The translations under genes and the position numbers were made by a program. Under the pieces are notes generated by a model that had not been told where the DNA came from, did not search any database, and worked only from the letters and a program-made list of their open reading frames with translations. Of a stretch of 19,862 nt of DNA, positions 15,504-19,862 are shown one piece after another (the stretch's first letter is position 1; each line of letters opens with the position of its first letter). Source of the stretch: JAQVYB01 sp964490935 (lineage in GTDB: Bacteria > Verrucomicrobiota > Kiritimatiellia > RZYC01); contig CAZBEO010000062.1 of assembly GCA_964490935.1 (NCBI GenBank), positions 1 to 19,862 on the forward strand, given 5' to 3'.

Positions 15504-17864
15504 GTGGAAAAGAATAATGAATGTTGTTCAGCACATGACCTGCTGTTAACCGAATATAATGATTTGCGTGTTCAGCGTGATACGCAGGCGATGCGATATC
15601 AGGGGCAGAACGCAGTTGTTGATGAACTGTCCGAACAGTTGCATGTCACAAAGGCAGAATTACATGCGGTGAAAATGAATATGGAACAGCATGTTTATTT
15701 TAGAAGTGCTGTCCTATCCAGTTGGTCTTGGCGAGTGACCAAGCCCCTACGCATGGTGGAAAACACCATTCGTTGTTTTTGGAAACGGAGCAAGACCACA
15801 AAGCAGGTCGCGCTCAGGGCGATCGCTTATTTCATGTGCACCTTGCTTTTGCACATCCGTTCGAAACCATGTTTGCGCTCTGTGGTTACCTATCTTCCCA
15901 CGTTGGGAAAAAACAGTGCATGGCGAAAGCTTTTTGCCGGCGAACTGGTTTTCCCCGAAGCCTCAAAACCCGATATTTCGATTATTATCCCAGTATATAA
16001 TCAACGGGAATTTACTTTAAAATGCTTGGTGTCTATTCTGGCAAACGAAGTAAACTCTACCTACGAGGTTATTGTTGTTAATGACTGTTCCTCAGACGGA
16101 ACCGACTTAATGCTTGCGCATGTTGAAAATATAAAAGAGCTGAACCACGTCAAAAATAAGGGTTTTTTAGAATCATGCAATGATGGCGGGGCTCAGGCTC
16201 GCGGTGAATATATCCTTTTCTTGAATAATGATACCGAAGTTACGCCCCATTGGCTCGATCATTTTATCGCGACGTTTGACCATAAAGAGAAAGTCGGCCT
16301 GGTTGGGGCAAAACTGATGTATCCGGATGGACGATTGCAAGAGGCAGGGGGGATCATCTGGCGTGAAGCCGATGGAAATAACTATGGTAACAGGAGCATA
16401 GAACCGGATCACCCGGAATACAATTTTTTGCGGGAAGTGGACTATTGTTCTGGGGCTTGCATTATGCTTCGGCGTGATCTATTTGAACAGATAAGCGGTT
16501 TTGATGAACGATTTAAACCTGCTTATTATGAAGATACAGATTTGGCGTTCCGAATTCGCGCCCTGGGGAAAAAAATTTATTACCAGCCGGCCTGCCAAAT
16601 AATTCATTATGAAGGGGTGTCATGCGGAACAGACCTAACTCAAGGAGTGAAAGCCTGTCAGGTCGTTAATCTGAAGCACTTCAAAGAGCGATGGGAAAAA
16701 GAACTGAAACATCACTTTACGAACGAGACCAGACCGGAAATTGCCATTGATCGATTAGTGAAAAAGAGAATTCTAGTGGCAGATAGCAGAATGATTATGC
16801 CGGATCAGGATGCTGGTTCGTTGCGCATGTTTGAAATCATGAAATTACTCATGGAACTGGATTATCAAGTAACTTTTCTCCCCTTGAACCTGATCGGTAC
16901 GCAGCCGTACACCGCGCGTTTGCAGGCGATCGGAGTTCGTGTCCAGTTTTGTCCGCATGTGCAATCCGCCTTGGAATATTTGCGCATGTCAGGGGGCGAA
17001 TTTGATGTGATTTGGTTAAGTAGGGCCGAAGTTGCTTCTGTGTTGATTGACCGGGTGCTCAGTTTTTGCCGGAAAAGTAAAATAATCTACGATACGGTAG
17101 ATTTGCATTTTTTACGTGAGCTGCGCATGGCGAACATACATGATGACAAACTAATGCGGCAAAGAGGGGAAGAAAGGAAAAAGCAAGAATTGACCATTAT
17201 ACGAAAAGCTGACGTCACTTTGGTGGTTAGCCCAGTTGAAAAAGATGTCTTGATGAATGAACTGCCAGATAGTGAGGTACAAATTCTTTCTACTATAGTG
17301 GATATACAAGCTTGCGAGACTCCGTTTGATGAAAGGAAAAACATTCTCTTTATTGGTGGATTTGAGCATCCGCCTAATGTCGATGCAATCCTTTATTTTG
17401 TAAATGAAATTTTCCCGCTGATACTTGAATATATACCTGATTTGGTATTTTACATAATTGGCAGTAAAGCACCGGAAGAAATTCGTTCGTTAGAGTCAGC
17501 GAATGTAAAAACCGTAGGATATATAGAGGATCTGGACGAGTATTTTAACCAATGCCGTCTTTCAGTAGCCCCGCTTAGATATGGGGCTGGCGTGAAGGGA
17601 AAGATCAATTCGAGCCTCAGCTATGGCGTGCCGGTTGTTGCCACGCCCATCGCTTGCGAAGGCATGGCGTTGACCCATGAACGAGAGGCTCTTATTGCGG
17701 ATACTGCGCAAGAGTTCGCAGCGTGTGTTGTGCGACTTTACACCGATCAGAAATTGTGGGGCGGCATTTCAAAGAGAGGGCTTGAACATGAGAATAAATT
17801 CTTTTCGAGAAGTGCCGCAAAAAACAGTTTGAAGCATATTATTTCTCAATTGTTTTCAGAATAG
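15504..17864 (+). CDS. Bifunctional GT2-GT4 glycosyltransferase with N-terminal coiled coil
   Basis: 786 residues in three parts. Residues 10-70 are coiled coil, followed by SSWSWRVTKPLR (72-83) and a basic/hydrophobic segment likely to touch the membrane. Residues about 156-400 are a GT2 domain: DISIIIPVYN (157-166), VNDCSSDGTD, FLNNDTE (D243) and YYEDTDLAFRIR (E343, D344, D346). Residues about 415-786 are a GT4-type GT-B domain with ILFIGGFEHPPNVDAI and GAGVKGKINSSLSYGVPVVAT (about 694-714). Two enzymes in one chain would add successive sugars to one acceptor, as rhamnan or polymannan polymerases do. The GTG start follows GGGGTG by 6 bases. Sugar specificities are unknown. Its coiled coil resembles that of the preceding gene product, suggesting partners. 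Confidence 0.9.
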   Translation: MEKNNECCSAHDLLLTEYNDLRVQRDTQAMRYQGQNAVVDELSEQLHVTKAELHAVKMNMEQHVYFRSAVLSSWSWRVTKPLRMVENTIRCFWKRSKTTKQVALRAIAYFMCTLLLHIRSKPCLRSVVTYLPTLGKNSAWRKLFAGELVFPEASKPDISIIIPVYNQREFTLKCLVSILANEVNSTYEVIVVNDCSSDGTDLMLAHVENIKELNHVKNKGFLESCNDGGAQARGEYILFLNNDTEVTPHWLDHFIATFDHKEKVGLVGAKLMYPDGRLQEAGGIIWREADGNNYGNRSIEPDHPEYNFLREVDYCSGACIMLRRDLFEQISGFDERFKPAYYEDTDLAFRIRALGKKIYYQPACQIIHYEGVSCGTDLTQGVKACQVVNLKHFKERWEKELKHHFTNETRPEIAIDRLVKKRILVADSRMIMPDQDAGSLRMFEIMKLLMELDYQVTFLPLNLIGTQPYTARLQAIGVRVQFCPHVQSALEYLRMSGGEFDVIWLSRAEVASVLIDRVLSFCRKSKIIYDTVDLHFLRELRMANIHDDKLMRQRGEERKKQELTIIRKADVTLVVSPVEKDVLMNELPDSEVQILSTIVDIQACETPFDERKNILFIGGFEHPPNVDAILYFVNEIFPLILEYIPDLVFYIIGSKAPEEIRSLESANVKTVGYIEDLDEYFNQCRLSVAPLRYGAGVKGKINSSLSYGVPVVATPIACEGMALTHEREALIADTAQEFAACVVRLYTDQKLWGGISKRGLEHENKFFSRSAAKNSLKHIISQLFSE

Positions 17865-17970
17865 ATGTATCTCAACAAGCGATCGTGAAAGTATCTCATC
17901 GGGGATATAGGTCAAATTTATTTCTAGATCAAACAGCTGGTTTTTAAAGGGTTTTAAACCGGACACTTGT
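17865..17970. other. Short intergenic gap
   Basis: No gene, promoter or terminator is convincing here. GTTTTTAAAGGGTTTTAAACC is repetitive and AT-rich. It lies at the switch from AT-rich to GC-rich coding sequence. Confidence 0.4.
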
Positions 17971-19188
17971 GTGTCAGTAAATAAAACGTGTGCTCCACGA
18001 GAATTGAAGTCTGAGGGTAAGAAGTATTTCACAGACTTTCAATCCTCTTGTTGGCCGATTGTCATCGACGCGACCCTTGCCTATGTCTCGAAACCGTCCC
18101 TGAGACTTTTTTTCTATCTGTCGGCTGCCCAAATTGCTGCGGTAGGCATGAGCGGGAGCGCAGTGTTCGTTACGCCCTTGCTGGCATTGCTGACGGCGAT
18201 GGCCTACCTGTCCGGCCCGGGAAAGGCGAGCGGTCGCGTGGCGACGCTGATGGGCGTTGCGGGAACCAGCCTTTATCCCGTTTTGGTTGCCGGTCTGGTC
18301 ACTTTTTGTTACGCGCGTCCCGGCGTTGTTCTGGCACCTATTCGATCGACCTTAGTCAAGAGTAGTATTTCCTATGTTTTTGGATCGGGGCCGTTTGCCT
18401 ATGCCTGCGTACTGGTCGTGGCGGGCGTCTGTTTCCTGACAGGCGCACCTGTCGCCCGGCGGCTGGGCCGCTTTTGCGCGTTGTTTGCGCTTCTGGTCGT
18501 CAGCAATCCACTTCTGGCACCGTTTCTTGCAGAAAACCTGATGGGTGCCGACGTCTACTGGAGGCTCTATTGGACCCTTCCGCTTCCGTTGTTTGCGGGT
18601 CTTTTCTGCTGCATTCCGCTGGAGCTTTTGCAAGTTCATGTGCCAAGGGGCGTCCGGTTTACAGCTTATGCCGCTGTTCTTCTTATGTTTATGGTCGTGT
18701 TGCCCCGGCAACGCATCTTTGACGTGGGCAATCGCGTCAGGCTCGGAAAGCCGGGATTGAAAGTGCCTCCCTTCTACGGCACCATCCAGGCGGTTGCCGC
18801 CAACCTTCATTCAGAAGACTCCGTGCTGATGCCCGATGAGCTATCCCCGTGGCTGCCCACCCTACATAATGCCGCGCGCCCCGTGCTTGCACGGCAGGCC
18901 TATGCACGCCTTTACCCACCTGACAAGCGCGCAACCGTGTGCGCGGCACAGGCGTTCATCTCCCGAAACGGCACTTGCGAAGATGGCAGCGAAGCGCTTG
19001 TCACCTTGGTTCGGTCCATGGATATTAGGGCCGTTTTATTTTCCGGGCATCTTGACCATGCAGCAGAGATTGTCGGCATCCTCAAAAGGCATGGCTTCAC
19101 GGTCAGCGCCACTTCCAGTACCGCACCCTACGCGCTGTATGTGCGGACGGAACCACGCGTGCATGATCTACGGCACCCATTGAAATGA
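17971..19188 (+). CDS. GT-C-like multi-spanning membrane protein, probably 5'-truncated
   Basis: 405 residues from a GTG with no clear ribosome site. Residues about 45-255 contain about seven hydrophobic helices, including LMGADVYWRLYWTLPLPL. The last about 150 residues are soluble and mixed alpha/beta (DELSPWLPTLHNAARPVL, RAVLFSGHLDHAAEIVG). The combination resembles the C-terminal half of large membrane glycosyltransferase-type proteins (DUF6077-like; tentative). No N-terminal catalytic loop is present, and the first about 40 residues look like foreign sequence joined on. GC rises sharply: one 60-base line at 18841 has 42 G/C against 16 in the line at 17401. I infer a separate, truncated insertion. 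It may be non-functional. Confidence 0.5.
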   Translation: MSVNKTCAPRELKSEGKKYFTDFQSSCWPIVIDATLAYVSKPSLRLFFYLSAAQIAAVGMSGSAVFVTPLLALLTAMAYLSGPGKASGRVATLMGVAGTSLYPVLVAGLVTFCYARPGVVLAPIRSTLVKSSISYVFGSGPFAYACVLVVAGVCFLTGAPVARRLGRFCALFALLVVSNPLLAPFLAENLMGADVYWRLYWTLPLPLFAGLFCCIPLELLQVHVPRGVRFTAYAAVLLMFMVVLPRQRIFDVGNRVRLGKPGLKVPPFYGTIQAVAANLHSEDSVLMPDELSPWLPTLHNAARPVLARQAYARLYPPDKRATVCAAQAFISRNGTCEDGSEALVTLVRSMDIRAVLFSGHLDHAAEIVGILKRHGFTVSATSSTAPYALYVRTEPRVHDLRHPLK

Positions 19189-19530
19189 GATAGTCCACGG
19201 TTCGTTGAAAGGACAGAATCTTTTACTAAAAGAGTCACTGTCATCCCGTAAAATGGTTCCCTCCTGTTTTTGGATATGCCGTTTGGTGCAATGAAATTTC
19301 ATAGAGTTTTTGACCCGGCTAACCCAAAAAACGCCTCGGCTGGTCAGTTCAAAAAGGTGACTGTAGTCAATATAAGCCACATCAATCACCGCAATTTCTC
19401 CAGACAGGATGTGGGCGCATATCTGACGGGCCGGGGAAGTTTAGTGAAAGTACGTCCACAGGTGCGTAGGAATTAATTCGGGGATATGACGGAATATGAC
19501 AGGGTTTTTTCTGGCTGATCGGTTTGGCAT
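19168..19530 (-). pseudogene. IS4-family transposase remnant (copy B)
   Basis: On the minus strand, ATG 19530 has GGAG eight bases before it and starts MPNRSARKN, reaching PELIPTHL. A stop lies at 19441-19443. The same frame then resumes with ARQICAHILSGEIAVIDVAY, IDYSHLFELTSRGVFWVSRV and ILRDDSDSF. This is the region around the second catalytic aspartate and following strand of IS4-type (DDE) transposases, where the family has a D(R/K)AYVDY-type motif. The N-terminus and this core are normally separated by well over 100 residues, so a large internal deletion occurred near 19440-19460. The C-terminal part with the catalytic glutamate is missing. It is inactive. Confidence 0.75.
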
Positions 19531-19597
19531 AAACAATCTCCTTTTTGGTGAAGTAGATTGTGGTCTACCGATCAGCCATTATAAAGTTCTTTTCTCA
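19517..19597 (-). mobile_element. IS end shared with 4867-4947 (direct repeat)
   Basis: 81 bases match 4867-4947 at 74 positions in the same orientation. Both homologies stop at the same place (TTCTCA), so the outer IS end lies near 19597 and 4947. The segment contains the ribosome site, start codon and a TTATAATGG sequence that may be the transposase -10. The two copies are 14,650 bases apart and enclose the whole glycan island. Confidence 0.75.
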
Positions 19598-19697
19598 GCA
19601 AGGAAATACCTGCACTTTAGCCCGGAATTAAAACAATAGATTAAGATAATTTCTGCAAAAGCAGACAGAAACGTGTCTATGCTGCGGTGAGTGCCTG
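19598..19697. other. Non-coding junction between IS remnant and GT4 stub
   Basis: AT-rich. A frame just before the GT4 stub reads RVYAAVSA and then TGA; shifting by one base would join it to the stub, so the stub's homology may begin near 19665. Confidence 0.3.
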
Positions 19698-19841
19698 ATG
19701 GGAAACCCAGACGAACGTACGCGCATGGGGGCCGCCGCACGTGAATGCGTCAACCGAGACTTCACGTATCTTCGGATGGCGGAACGCTATCAGCAAGTTT
19801 CGCAATCGGGTGCGGGACGGGAAAGTTACCTGAGGACCTGA
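19698..19841 (+). pseudogene. C-terminal stub of a GT4-family glycosyltransferase
   Basis: A 47-codon frame, ending at TGA 19839-19841, reads NPDERTRMGAAARECVNRDF followed by TYLRMAERYQQV. This is the standard C-terminal end of GT4 (glycosyltransferase group 1) enzymes, where the last helices read like DPERRARMGxxARxxVxxxFxxxxxAxRY. The rest of the enzyme is absent: IS4 debris lies immediately upstream. It is a leftover from a larger polysaccharide locus that was cut by the insertion. Confidence 0.6.
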
Positions 19842-19862
19842 GTCACGCTGCCTTGCGCAGTT

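Overview
The window reads as Gram-negative bacterial chromosome with an eroded cell-surface polysaccharide island. A TonB-dependent outer-membrane receptor with a terminal phenylalanine shows an outer membrane. The flanks are GC-rich (topoisomerase gene, receptor, last membrane gene) and most of the island is AT-richer. I cannot fix the phylum from sequence alone. The phased TTCCAAYGRTTGGAA palindromes, the envelope gene mix and the codon style make me favour a Verrucomicrobiota/Kiritimatiellota-type organism, but this is weak inference.

Layout. 1-248: leader with three 15-bp palindromes at exact 31-bp spacing. 249-2363: DNA topoisomerase III (+). 2364-2720: repeat-rich convergent intergenic region containing a 100-N scaffold gap whose two edges carry the same 27 bases. 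2721-4529: BtuB-like TonB-dependent receptor (-) with a putative promoter inside an inverted repeat. 4666-4947: wreck of an IS4-family transposase 5' end joined to an unrecognised C-terminal fragment. 5043-9319: four tightly overlapping genes (membrane-anchored DPM1-like GT2, FrhB-like protein, polysaccharide pyruvyl transferase, LPG-synthase-TM flippase-like protein). 9352-11240: a GT-C-type membrane glycosyltransferase split in two frames at an 11-G tract. 11301-12710: GT2 protein with an uncharacterised N-terminal half. 12934-15273: methyltransferase / kinase-like / coiled-coil protein ending in two FDxxYYL-type repeats. 15504-17864: coiled-coil GT2-GT4 fusion. 17971-19188: GC-rich GT-C-like membrane protein, probably 5'-truncated. 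19168-19597: a second IS4 transposase remnant in the same orientation as the first. 19698-19841: C-terminal stub of a GT4 glycosyltransferase.

How it fits together. The island looks like part of a locus for O-antigen or exopolysaccharide assembly. The GT2, GT4 and GT-C enzymes add sugars on a lipid carrier. The pyruvyl transferase and FrhB-like protein would decorate sugars. The methyltransferase/kinase-like protein resembles chain terminators of the WbdD type. No sugar-nucleotide synthesis genes, Wzx, Wzy or ABC exporter lie in the window, so the locus is incomplete here or relies on genes elsewhere. The most interesting points are the G11 tract that could switch a glycosyltransferase on and off, the possible chain-termination pair with matching coiled-coil plus basic-helix modules, and the direct IS4 remnants bracketing about 14.6 kb of glycan genes.
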